Source: Plantibacter sp. VKM Ac-2880
GTDB lineage: Bacteria; Actinomycetota; Actinomycetes; Actinomycetales; Microbacteriaceae
DNA: 64,000 nt
Direction of reading: 5' to 3'
Assembly (NCBI RefSeq): GCF_015351235.1
Contig: NZ_JADKSJ010000003.1
Coordinates: forward strand, 1-64,000
Below the pieces are notes generated by a model. That model was not told the DNA's origin. It did not search any database and saw only the letters and a program-made list of their open reading frames with translations. The translations under genes were made by a program, and so were the position numbers. Below, piece by piece: positions 1 to 7,213 of the stretch (position 1 is the first letter of the stretch; each line of letters starts with the position of its first letter).

Positions 1-171
1 AACCCAACACCCGAAACAGAAGTAAAAGCAACCCCAAAAACAGAAGTGAACGAACCAAAAAAACGGCGGCAGGTCCGCACACTGCAGGGCCGGGAGCGGA
101 GGCACGAGGGGCAGCCGACCGAGCACGCCGGCAAGCTGGCGAACCCGACGTCCCTCCCCCACAGTTGTCCC

Positions 172-708
172 ATGGATCTCACCGCCATCGTCGTAGACCT
201 CATGCCCAACCTCGTCAACCTCGCCCTCAGCCTCGTCGGCACCGTTCTAGGCATCCTCGTCGTCTACGCCACCTTCACGCCCATGGTGCGGTTCGAGTCC
301 AGAGTGCGCTGCGTGAAGACGCCCCAGGGCGAAGCTCAGTACAACGTCGTCTACTGGCGCAGCCGCTTCCTCGCTCTCCAAGACGTTCGAGTCCGAGCCT
401 TGTTGAGCGTTCCGCCACTCTCAGGTAGCACCCATCGAAATCTCATCGACGTCCCCGTCGACGACGATGCCATTCCCCGGATCTCCGGACGAGGGAAGCA
501 GCTGCCGCTATTACTCCTGGAACGGGTCGATTGGTCTCCCCTGGATCAGACGCGTCGACCCTCCGCGTCCGACGACCTCCGACTGACCATGTCCGAGCTC
601 CAGGCTGACTTGCACGTGTTCGTCACAGCCACAGCGACAATTGGCGGGGTATCTCGCTCCTTCTACAAGGTGTACCGGCCCCACGAGATCGCCTTGCCGC
701 TCAACTAG
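172..708 (+). CDS. Unknown membrane-anchored protein
   Basis: I do not recognise the family. The 178-residue product has one long hydrophobic stretch at about residues 8-35, then a soluble region of about 140 residues with alternating polar and aliphatic residues that looks mostly beta. It is probably held in the membrane by its N-terminus with the rest cytosolic. I chose the ATG at 172, just before the hydrophobic segment. An in-frame start at 46 would add 42 basic, low-complexity residues with no conserved look. It ends at a TAG and no plus-strand gene follows closely. The first 171 bases hold no other gene. Confidence 0.55.
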   Translation: MDLTAIVVDLMPNLVNLALSLVGTVLGILVVYATFTPMVRFESRVRCVKTPQGEAQYNVVYWRSRFLALQDVRVRALLSVPPLSGSTHRNLIDVPVDDDAIPRISGRGKQLPLLLLERVDWSPLDQTRRPSASDDLRLTMSELQADLHVFVTATATIGGVSRSFYKVYRPHEIALPLN

Positions 709-818
709 CCGCGTCCACGACCAGGGAGAATACCCGCGTAGGTCGGACAGATCCGTGACCACTCGACCAACACCCGCAATACTGGGGATAGAAGCTAATC
801 AGGGAATGCGCAGCGGAC

Positions 819-1001
819 TCAGGCTCGCTTAGCTTCGCGACGCGTGCCGGGTTCTTTCCCGAACCGGTTCATGTACACCTGCCGGAGTTCCTTGAGCTGC
901 GCCCGCTCGCGATCGCTGATCGGTTCGGCCTTGCCCGCCGCGATACGACGCTGCAAGCTGCTTGCTCTCCTCGTCACTTCACCCACGGTGGCCACCTCCA
1001 T
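819..1001 (-). CDS. Small basic protein of unknown function
   Basis: This encodes 60 residues, strongly charged and predicted helical, with many Arg, Lys and Glu and no cysteines or membrane segment. It is the last of three overlapping minus-strand genes: its ATG lies inside the 3' end of the gene at 974-1450 (28-bp overlap), so translational coupling is plausible. The function is unknown; a small nucleic-acid-binding or adaptor protein is only a guess. The overlap and the operon position are the main reasons to believe it. Confidence 0.4.
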   Translation of the reverse strand: MEVATVGEVTRRASSLQRRIAAGKAEPISDRERAQLKELRQVYMNRFGKEPGTRREAKRA

Positions 1002-1450
1002 TTGCTACTAGTTTCCGCCGATTCGGGCCCAATGTCTACGCCGCTCGCGTCCTGCAAGTTCTCGATCGTGCGGTAGATCATCGCACCCTCCGTCTCGGTC
1101 GCGTCGTTCAACAGAGCCACAAGTGCATCGTTGGCGACCTCGCGGTCAGTCTGATTGTCTGAACCGGCTTGGCCGAGCGCCCATTCCGCCCGCTTCCACC
1201 ACTGCTCCCGTGCGGCATTCTCTCGCGCGATCAACGTCGACCGGTAGGCGGGGAAGAACGCGACCGCGGCCGCGACGATGGCGAACAGGCCAGCCACTGG
1301 CGGGCCCGACCAGAAGTCCCGCCAGAACGGGTCGTCGAGCACAAACGGCGGGAGCACGCTCCGCACGCTGGCCCCGACGATTGCCGCGCCCACTCCGACG
1401 GCAGCGAACTGGCCGACGCGCCTTCCGCGGCCAGTCAACTTGGATCCCAA
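974..1450 (-). CDS. Two-helix membrane protein with WWK motif
   Basis: The 158-residue product has two hydrophobic segments near residues 14-35 and 50-68. A helical cytosolic tail follows, with a QWWKRAEWAL motif and a stretch resembling a helical repeat. The same layout (two TM segments, then a WWK-x-x-EW motif and a similar helix pattern) occurs in the first half of the protein at 48040-49149, so these are probably relatives. The gene overlaps the upstream minus-strand gene by 16 bp and the downstream small gene by 28 bp, giving a compact three-gene operon. Function unknown. Confidence 0.6.
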   Translation of the reverse strand: MGSKLTGRGRRVGQFAAVGVGAAIVGASVRSVLPPFVLDDPFWRDFWSGPPVAGLFAIVAAAVAFFPAYRSTLIARENAAREQWWKRAEWALGQAGSDNQTDREVANDALVALLNDATETEGAMIYRTIENLQDASGVDIGPESAETSSKWRWPPWVK

Positions 1451-2286
1451 GCTGCGGGCCGGAACGCGACCTTGGACAGGCTGTCAACACGCACGTACGG
1501 GCCCACTGCACTGCGCTTCCGTGTCCCGAGCACCAACAGCCGGCCTCCGCGCAAATCCTGCGGGTCCTTCACGCCGCACCAAGCGAGGAAAGACTTGATC
1601 TTGCCCTGGGTGACGAGAACTCGGAAATCACTGTCGTCGTGGCGCCCGATTCCCATCCACAGTTGCCCGGTCTTGGGGTTGATCCTCGCCCAATGGAGCT
1701 CACCCCACCAGCCCCGGGCCGCCTCGTCGTACCGCTCGTCCGAGCCGGCGTCGAAAGGTACGAAGAACCGCCGGACGGGAAGCTCGAGGTACCCGGCGAT
1801 CACCACGATCTGGTTCGAAGCCCTGTAGTTGGCGCTCCGCACGACGTCGCGGAACAACGGCATGAGCTTTCGATGGCTGACTGCGTTGCGCTGACCGCCC
1901 TCGGGATGATCGACGACATGCCGCGGCGTGGCGTCACCTGCGCGCGACAACGCGTCGGGAGCGCCGTGACGCTCAACCTCGACGTCGGCATCGAGCTCGA
2001 CCACAATCCGCTGTCCAGCGTTCCTTACGACGTCGACGGGATGCCCCATGTCCCCACCGACCTGCTCGCTCGGTGCCGACCTGTACTCGCAGTCCTCGCT
2101 GTGCTTCGCGCTGAAGTGAGCGCCTCGTCCGTCCGAACTCTGACGGACGAAGCTCGCTTGCGCCCTGCATGCGTCACTCGGGCAGATCAGCGAACGACGT
2201 CGTTTCGCAATCCCTGTAGCCCCGAGCGCGAGGAAGCCATCAGCCGTGTACTGCGTGCCGTCCGGGACGTAGATCGCGGTCTGCAT
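1435..2286 (-). CDS. Zinc-ribbon-like protein of unknown function
   Basis: The 283-residue product carries, near residues 33-65, a C-x4-C pair followed by H-x3-H-x3-C, a likely zinc-binding module. After it comes a mixed alpha/beta domain with Trp-rich segments such as GWWGELHWAR. Cys/His modules of this layout occur at the N-terminus of CoiA-like and other nucleic-acid-processing proteins, but I cannot place it in a family. I chose the internal ATG at 2286 because the upstream in-frame extension is low-complexity Arg/Gly sequence. It is the first gene of the minus-strand trio and divergent from the gene at 2492. Confidence 0.55.
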   Translation of the reverse strand: MQTAIYVPDGTQYTADGFLALGATGIAKRRRSLICPSDACRAQASFVRQSSDGRGAHFSAKHSEDCEYRSAPSEQVGGDMGHPVDVVRNAGQRIVVELDADVEVERHGAPDALSRAGDATPRHVVDHPEGGQRNAVSHRKLMPLFRDVVRSANYRASNQIVVIAGYLELPVRRFFVPFDAGSDERYDEAARGWWGELHWARINPKTGQLWMGIGRHDDSDFRVLVTQGKIKSFLAWCGVKDPQDLRGGRLLVLGTRKRSAVGPYVRVDSLSKVAFRPAAWDPS

Positions 2287-2394
2287 CAGACATCCCGCCC
2301 CACAGGACACGAGCCAACCCCTCGGCCCCCTGCACCATCGCACCCCACGAAATCGGTCATGTTCGAGAGTGGCACGAACTCGGCGCACTTACAC

Positions 2395-2433
2395 AACCCC
2401 CGGTTTGGTTCTATTCGAACCGAATCGGGGGTT
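2395..2433. promoter_or_regulatory. Strong hairpin between divergent genes
   Basis: The arms at 2395-2411 and 2417-2433 form a 17-bp stem with a 5-base loop (TATTC). Two positions are G-T, so in RNA every position can pair. No U-run follows in either direction. It lies between the divergent starts at 2286 and 2492, so an operator or leader structure is more likely than a terminator. Confidence 0.55.
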
Positions 2434-2491
2434 TCGGCTTCTCAGAGTCTTGACGACCCGAAGACTCGAAGCGCCGCGCTACCGTGGTCGG

Positions 2492-2920
2492 GTGGCAGGG
2501 TCAGCGAAACGAAGGTTCGAGCTGGTCTGGGATGATTCGACTACCGCTCGAGTGCGTCGTGCCGACCCGCTGATGACGCGAGACCGTCCGCTCGCTTGGT
2601 TCAGGGCGACGAGGAACGAGCGTGGCGATGTCGTCCGCTTCGACATCTACGCTGACGCAGCTGCGATCGCCGATCGCGTCTGGATGGGCAGGGCCAGCAC
2701 GACCCAGTCTGCTGTCGAGTTCTGCGCAGAGCGAGAAAGCCCGCTGCAGGAGATGGCGGAAGTTGCCGTGTGGAATCGCCTCGTGAGCGCGTCTGACCGA
2801 GGGGACTATCGCCGTCTCATCGAGGAAAGCCACCAGGAGCGCCTCGCGGGTTACGAAATGTTCTCGTGGCGCCCATGCACGCGGATCACGGTCGTTGATC
2901 CCGACGCAGAGCCCCTCTAG
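2492..2920 (+). CDS. Unknown soluble protein
   Basis: The 142-residue product is rich in Trp and Arg, with segments such as LAWFRATRNERG and VRFDIYADA and a helical C-terminal half. I do not recognise it. I chose the GTG at 2492 because a TACCGT -10-like box lies exactly 6 bases upstream, the leaderless spacing seen at several other genes here. An in-frame GTG at 2369 would place the 2395-2433 hairpin inside the gene. It is divergent from the gene at 1435-2286. The start could be wrong. Confidence 0.5.
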   Translation: MAGSAKRRFELVWDDSTTARVRRADPLMTRDRPLAWFRATRNERGDVVRFDIYADAAAIADRVWMGRASTTQSAVEFCAERESPLQEMAEVAVWNRLVSASDRGDYRRLIEESHQERLAGYEMFSWRPCTRITVVDPDAEPL

Positions 2921-3021
2921 GGGGATCACTGCATGACGGGCCACAGCCGGCGGAAGCACAGAGCACCACGCATTTCATGATCGAGCCTGTTGTGGGTCGC
3001 TTTTTGTGGTACTCTTTTCCT

Positions 3022-3291
3022 ATGGCAATCAGGTGGGCGGACAGCGCAGCGAAGCACGGTATCTCTCGCGAGGATGCTCTGTACGCGATGACGCACGCTG
3101 AGAAGGTTGCCGAGCTGGATGGTCAGCCTGGGGAGAAGGTGATGGTCTACCTTGGGCACCCCCACGGACAGACGGATCGCTACCTCGAGGTGATCGCTGC
3201 ACACCGCCAGCCACGCGACGTCTTCGTGTTCCACGTGATGGAGCTCACGGACGTCTTCCGCTACCTGCTGAACGAAGGAGAGACGAAGTGA
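3022..3291 (+). CDS. Putative toxin of a toxin-antitoxin pair
   Basis: The 89-residue product begins with a segment of the form KHGISREDALYAM and has a compact beta-rich core (VMVYLGH, YLEVIAAH, VFVFHVMEL). This resembles small BrnT/RelE-fold ribonuclease toxins. The family assignment is an inference from size, pattern and partner. The downstream gene overlaps it by 4 bp and encodes a protein with a ribbon-helix-helix tail, the toxin-first order typical of BrnT/BrnA. A TACTCT box at 3010-3015, 6 bases before the ATG, suggests a leaderless transcript. Confidence 0.6.
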   Translation: MAIRWADSAAKHGISREDALYAMTHAEKVAELDGQPGEKVMVYLGHPHGQTDRYLEVIAAHRQPRDVFVFHVMELTDVFRYLLNEGETK

Positions 3292-3614
3292 CCAACTACG
3301 ACGAGCTGTCCGCTAGGGCGGAGGCTGGCGAGCTTCAGGTGAAGCCTGGCACCACACTGAGCGGGGATGCAGCCGCAGAGTACGGCCGGCAGGCGCTGAT
3401 GGACGCAACGGGCGCCGCGACCGTGGACGAGGCCGTGACGATCGCTCTCGGCCGGCCGCGCCTCGAGGCGGCCGAGAGCCCCGCCCCGGTGACGTGGAAG
3501 GTTCGCACGACGGCTGGGCTGGATCAGGCGGCCAAGGCGGCTGCTCAAGAGCGAGGCGTCTCGGTCTCGCAGCTGGTGCGGGATGCCGTCGCCAGCTACG
3601 TCCGCGCGAGCTGA
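3288..3614 (+). CDS. Antitoxin with C-terminal ribbon-helix-helix domain
   Basis: The 108-residue product has an acidic, flexible N-terminal region of about 60 residues, then a segment (TWKVRTTAGLDQAAKAAA, then GVSVSQLVRDAVASYV) with the pattern of a ribbon-helix-helix DNA-binding fold. It probably neutralises the upstream toxin and represses the shared promoter. It starts with a GTG that overlaps the toxin stop codon by 4 bp, so the two are translated together. A hairpin with a T-run downstream (3741-3766) could end the operon. The antitoxin role rests on the arrangement and fold pattern. Confidence 0.6.
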   Translation: MTNYDELSARAEAGELQVKPGTTLSGDAAAEYGRQALMDATGAATVDEAVTIALGRPRLEAAESPAPVTWKVRTTAGLDQAAKAAAQERGVSVSQLVRDAVASYVRAS

Positions 3615-3740
3615 TTCACATCCACTGACGTAGTCCTCGGCCGCTGCGGCAGCCTGGCTCTCGTCGGCCGTCGTGGCTACGCTGAGCGGAAGGCGCGAGG
3701 CCACCCCCGTTTCCGCCCCATTGCTCCCGGTTGACCTTCC

Positions 3741-3766
3741 CCCCGATGGTCAGCCGGGGCATTTTT
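3741..3766 (+). terminator. Possible Rho-independent terminator
   Basis: A 5-bp GC stem (CCCCG/CGGGG) with a 9-base loop is followed by ATTTTT at 3761-3766. The stem is short, so this is modest evidence. It lies between the toxin-antitoxin operon and parA on the same strand. Confidence 0.4.
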
Positions 3767-3948
3767 CTGCGTCCGGCGATGAGTCCGGTACACGCTCACC
3801 CAACCGCAACGTGGCATGTGGCACACCCTGTCCTGCGTGTACTGAGCGACAAGTTCCCCGGATTTCCGCGGATCTAGTGTGTACTGGTGCTTTACTTCTA
3901 TTCCCTCTATTGGTAGCATTAGAAGTAATTACCGACTTAGGAGGTCTC
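3767..3948 (+). promoter_or_regulatory. parA upstream regulatory region
   Basis: This gap contains two copies of GTGTACTG (3837-3844 and 3879-3886, 42 bp apart). It also has a 9-bp inverted repeat TTACTTCTA/TAGAAGTAA (3892-3900 and 3920-3928) and one TTCCCTCTA word (3901-3909) that recurs downstream of parB. The inverted repeat sits just before the AGGAGG ribosome site at 3939-3944. Autoregulation by ParA or ParB, or a second centromere half, are plausible roles. Confidence 0.45.
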
Positions 3949-4797
3949 GTGCCAGTGAACAGATCGAAGCTCAACGGCTTCGGGTGGAGTGAAGCGGCCG
4001 TTGTCGCCACCTGCCAACAGAAGGGCGGCGTCGGCAAGACGTTCCTCACGCTGAGCGTTGCCGACCAATTCGAGCAGATGGGGTACCGAGTGCTCGCGCT
4101 CGACCTTGACCCCCAAGCGAATCTCACCGAAGCACTGCAGCCCGATGCGCGTCCAGAGCTGACGATCAATGACGTGCTCGTCGGAGATCGCAGTCGCGGG
4201 GGAGAGGTGATCCCAGGAAGCATGAGGGACGCCATCTCGGACGCCGCGCCACAGTGGGGGACCATGCGCTATGTCCCGGCCGAACTGGCGCTTGCCGCTC
4301 GCGAGCAGGACCAACTGCTCGGCCGCGAATTCCGCATTCGCGAGGCACTGGACGGGGTGAAGGGTGACTACGACGTCGTTCTCATCGACTGCCCGCCCTC
4401 GCTCGGCCAGCTCACCATCAGCTCGCTCGTCGCAGCCGACTACGCCTTGCTCGTCACCGAGCCCCGCGCCGCGAGCGTGCAGGGCCTGGCTGAGATGACT
4501 GGCACGCTCGCATCAGTCCGCAAGCACTTCAACCCGTCGCTGCGGACCGCCGGCATCATCGTGAACCGGCACCGGGAATCCAGCAGCGACCGCCGCGAGC
4601 AGCTGGGGTACCTCAGGGAGGACTACGGGGACCGGATCCTCGAACCCATCCTGCACGAGCGGGAGGTCGTCCCTCAGGCGTACAGCGCAGCAAGGCCGCT
4701 GTCGTCGTTCAAATCGAAGTCGAAAGACATCACGGGGCCGCTCGGTGAGCTCACGGATCAGATCATCGCCACGTTCAGGAAGGACGCCAAGTCATGA
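3949..4797 (+). CDS. parA: ParA-family partition ATPase
   Basis: The 282-residue product is a Walker-type ATPase that segregates plasmid DNA over the nucleoid with a centromere-binding partner. It has the deviant Walker A motif KGGVGKT near residue 25, the A' motif (ALDLDPQANLT) and the Walker B-like motif (VVLIDCPPSLG). It also has the Soj/ParA-type NR segment (GIIVNRH). The long open frame begins further upstream at 3673, but AGGAGG at 3939-3944 points to the GTG at 3949 (a GTG at 3955 is also possible). The stop overlaps the start of the next gene by 4 bp. The arrangement and repeats suggest a complete parABS locus. Confidence 0.9.
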   Translation: MPVNRSKLNGFGWSEAAVVATCQQKGGVGKTFLTLSVADQFEQMGYRVLALDLDPQANLTEALQPDARPELTINDVLVGDRSRGGEVIPGSMRDAISDAAPQWGTMRYVPAELALAAREQDQLLGREFRIREALDGVKGDYDVVLIDCPPSLGQLTISSLVAADYALLVTEPRAASVQGLAEMTGTLASVRKHFNPSLRTAGIIVNRHRESSSDRREQLGYLREDYGDRILEPILHEREVVPQAYSAARPLSSFKSKSKDITGPLGELTDQIIATFRKDAKS

Positions 4798-5204
4798 GCG
4801 CCGAACCCACCCGTTCCCGTCGGAAGCCGAACCTGGAGGGCCTCGACGGCCCGGCGCCCGAGGAGCAGACACGGAGGGTCGAGAAGGCAACTGCGGTCGA
4901 CCCGGTGATCGGTGTGACAACGGGAGGACGGAGCGAGCCTGAGTCGGTTGAGGTGCCGGCCGCTCCGCCGGTACCGGTCGACAAGGTCAAGAAGCAGTCC
5001 TACGACCTCCGGGAGTCGGTTGTGAATGCCGCTCGAGGCACGTGGGCGCTCACGCAGTTCCAGACCGGGTACCGCTCATTCAGCGCTTTCGTCGAAGCCG
5101 CGATCGAAGCCGAGACCGCCCGTGTGGCCGAGCGCTACAACGAGGGCAAGCCGTTCCCGCCGATGGAGCCGGGGAAGATCCCGGTGGGGCGGCGACTGGG
5201 CTGA
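4794..5204 (+). CDS. Small ParB-like centromere-binding protein
   Basis: The 136-residue product starts at an ATG overlapping the parA stop (ATGA), the usual position for a centromere-binding partner. The first 65 residues are charged and disordered-looking. The C-terminal half (KKQSYDLRESVVNAARGTW, then FSAFVEAAIEAETARV) resembles the ribbon-helix-helix-like folds of small plasmid ParB proteins rather than chromosomal ParB with a CTPase domain. It probably binds the repeats immediately downstream. The assignment rests mainly on position and size. Confidence 0.65.
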   Translation: MSAEPTRSRRKPNLEGLDGPAPEEQTRRVEKATAVDPVIGVTTGGRSEPESVEVPAAPPVPVDKVKKQSYDLRESVVNAARGTWALTQFQTGYRSFSAFVEAAIEAETARVAERYNEGKPFPPMEPGKIPVGRRLG

Positions 5205-5223
5205 TGAGCTCGACGTTCGGTTC

Positions 5224-5319
5224 GGTTCCCTCGATCACTTCGGTTCGGGGGAACCCCTCGAACGCCCCGGTTCCCTCGAATGCTGCAGTTCCCCACAACC
5301 CCAACATTCCCTCTAATGC
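5224..5319. repeat. Centromere-like direct repeats downstream of parB
   Basis: The word TTCCCTCGA, or a close variant, starts at 5226, 5271, 5289 (TTCCCCACA) and 5307 (TTCCCTCTA), with a divergent copy at 5252. The last three are spaced by exactly 18 bp. The same word occurs once upstream of parA at 3901. Such short phased repeats flanking parAB are typical of parS-type centromeres. Confidence 0.55.
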
Positions 5320-5724
5320 TTGCCCCTCGCTTGACAGCCCCGGTAGGATTGGCCACGCCTCGGCCGTAGGTTCAGAGGTTGGCCAAGTCCTCCCAGGTCT
5401 ATCGCTCAGTACACCCTCGCGCTCGCCCCGTCCCGGCACCGTCTTGCAGCGTAGGAGTCGGCGACCAGGTCGACTTCGGCCGGCGTCCATCACGCCGACA
5501 GTCGGCCGCAGCACAGTGGTTCTTCGTCGCCAGTCTGCGCAGTTCCGCTCGGCTGCATCGGCAGCCGGCACCCCGCGGGGGAGCAGGTACCGGCACTTCC
5601 GAAGGCCCGCTGCCATCAGTCAGGTGCACCACCTCACCGCGGTTCCCGTCGACGAGCGTGTACTGGATCGACAGACGCCGACCAATGAGCGCTCCGACCG
5701 TCCTGAGTGGTGGGAGGTGATGGT
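5320..5724. other. Gene-free stretch after parAB
   Basis: I see no convincing gene in these 400 bases. Open frames exist on both strands, but their proteins are Arg/Pro/Ser-rich and look like shadows of GC-rich DNA. The stretch includes two more GTGTACTG words (5407-5414 on the minus strand, 5658-5665 on the plus strand). A minus-strand frame from 5743 down to 5399 cannot be fully excluded. Confidence 0.4.
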
Positions 5725-6420
5725 GTGGGTCGCACAGCAACATCGTCTGGGTCTCGCGTAGGCCTGGTGCCCGCTCCCTGGTGGCGCTCGTTCCAGTTCG
5801 CAAGGATCTTCGCGTCCGGGTTCACACAGCACCGGGCGTCACCGTGGGGGCGCCGCGTGGCCCTGTTGCAGCTGCCCGTCGTGGCGCCCACGCTTGCGAC
5901 GTCGGCTCTGCGCCGGCGGTTGTTCTGGAATGGGAGCTCAGCGATCGTCACGATGGCTCCGGTCGACGACCGACGACGCTCACGCCAGCTGTGGTCGGGA
6001 TTGCTGACGATCATCCTCATGTACCTGCCTCTCGCGGTACTCGTCCCGGCCGTGATGTCGCTATGGGGCCCTGCTGGGCTTCTGGTGTTACTCGCCCTCT
6101 TCGCGGTTGTGTTGATGGGAGGGGCGCTCGGTCTCGCGGCTTCGTCGCGGCCTCGTTCGAAGGAGTCGATCGCGGATGAGCGCCAGGTGCTCGAGGAGCA
6201 CTCGGGTACGCCGACGTGGATCCTCGCCAATCTGGTTCGGGATCCATCGGCACCGGCCGGGGCCGGTGTTGCACTGCTCTCCGCCGCGCTCGTCGACGAG
6301 CGGTTCCAGGGTGGGTTGATCGTGGCCACGGCCGCGGTGGAGAAGCTGGCAGCGCAATACGTGTCTGCCGGCATGACTCGAGCTCGGCCGGGAAGCCTCG
6401 TCGTCTACAAGCTGACCTGA
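5725..6420 (+). CDS. Membrane protein with C-terminal GNAT-like tail
   Basis: The 231-residue product has about 75 N-terminal residues rich in basic and aromatic positions, then two hydrophobic helices near residues 90-135. The C-terminal domain of about 70 residues (PTWILANLVRDP, GAGVALLSAALV, then LIVATAAV and YVSAGMTRA) follows the beta-alpha pattern of the acetyl-CoA-binding half of GNAT enzymes. A complete acetyltransferase is not evident. The start is uncertain. I chose the GTG at 5725, 7 bases after GGAGG. It converges on the replication operon across a strong shared hairpin. Confidence 0.55.
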   Translation: MGRTATSSGSRVGLVPAPWWRSFQFARIFASGFTQHRASPWGRRVALLQLPVVAPTLATSALRRRLFWNGSSAIVTMAPVDDRRRSRQLWSGLLTIILMYLPLAVLVPAVMSLWGPAGLLVLLALFAVVLMGGALGLAASSRPRSKESIADERQVLEEHSGTPTWILANLVRDPSAPAGAGVALLSAALVDERFQGGLIVATAAVEKLAAQYVSAGMTRARPGSLVVYKLT

Positions 6421-6428
6421 TCGCTGTA

Positions 6429-6474
6429 ACACCACGAATCCCCCCAATGGAACCGTTGGGGGGATTCGTGGTGT
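6429..6474. terminator. Bidirectional terminator hairpin
   Basis: A perfect 19-bp inverted repeat (6429-6447 and 6456-6474, 8-base loop) lies between the convergent genes ending at 6420 and 6488. There is no long T-run, but stem length and position fit a two-way transcription stop. Confidence 0.75.
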
Positions 6475-6487
6475 CGGTGAGTGCGGA

Positions 6488-7213
6488 TCAGATCATCGTC
6501 TTGGGGCGGACGGGGGAGAAGACCGTCATGGTGACGCCGGTGATCGGTGTGGAGTCGACGTCGAGGTTGGTGTAGCCGCGCTTCTTCGATTCGTTAACGA
6601 GCCAGGCGATCGGGTCGTTGGTGAACTCGGGGTGTTTCTTGTCCTCTCCACGAAGCTTCGACAGCAGGTCGCTGACGGCGTAACCACCCTTGGTGCCGAC
6701 CTCCATGGTTCGCCCATTGGCGTAGGTGAGCTGGAACTTGATCTGCTTGTTGCTCCAGCGCTGGTTGCGGGCAGCTGCTCGCACCTTGCTGAGGATCTCC
6801 TCGCCGGCCTTCGCTCGCCCCTTCGCCTTCTTCGTCTTGGGCAGGGTGATGTCGTGAAGGCGGCCTCCCTCTGCGAGGTAGCTCGTTGATGTGAAGCGGC
6901 CCCGCTTGGGCTGTGAGACGTACCGTCCGCCGGTGTCTTCGGGAACGACGGATTTCGCTGGGCCCCCCTTCGGTGCCCGGACCGGGACGATCTTCCCTGC
7001 CTTTGTCCGACGCCGTGGCGGCACGGTCATGGCGTGGCCGGTGTCGACGAGCTCCTGCAGGGTCTTCACGTATGCGTCGCCGCGTGCCTCGCCGCGCAGG
7101 ATCTTGCTGACCATGCGTGGGTCGCGCTGCAGCTCGTCGGCGATCTCCCTGGCGCTGACGCCTGAGGCGCGGAGCTCGCGAACGAGCTCCTGCGCGGTGA
7201 GCTTGGGACTCAC
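6488..7213 (-). CDS. HTH-containing protein of the replication operon
   Basis: The 241-residue product starts with a helix-turn-helix pattern at residues 5-40 (LVRELRASGVSAREIADEL, then VSKILRGEA) like that of small phage-type repressors. A basic Lys/Arg-rich linker and an unrecognised C-terminal domain follow (about residues 145-241, with FQLTYANGRTMEVGTKGG and WLVNESKKRGY). It is the last gene of the rep operon, overlapping the preceding gene by 4 bp. DNA binding is likely. Whether it controls replication or acts at the origin cannot be told from the sequence. Confidence 0.6.
   Translation of the reverse strand: MSPKLTAQELVRELRASGVSAREIADELQRDPRMVSKILRGEARGDAYVKTLQELVDTGHAMTVPPRRRTKAGKIVPVRAPKGGPAKSVVPEDTGGRYVSQPKRGRFTSTSYLAEGGRLHDITLPKTKKAKGRAKAGEEILSKVRAAARNQRWSNKQIKFQLTYANGRTMEVGTKGGYAVSDLLSKLRGEDKKHPEFTNDPIAWLVNESKKRGYTNLDVDSTPITGVTMTVFSPVRPKTMI

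Noticed and set aside
1123-2535. Plus-strand frame of 470 residues
   Set aside because: It is rich in Pro/Arg/Ser, overlaps an operon of minus-strand genes with better protein character, and has no motifs.
5399-5803. Minus-strand frame of 134 residues after parB
   Set aside because: A middle part looks protein-like, but the rest is Arg/Cys-rich. It has no ribosome site and overlaps the start of the plus-strand gene; not strong enough to call.
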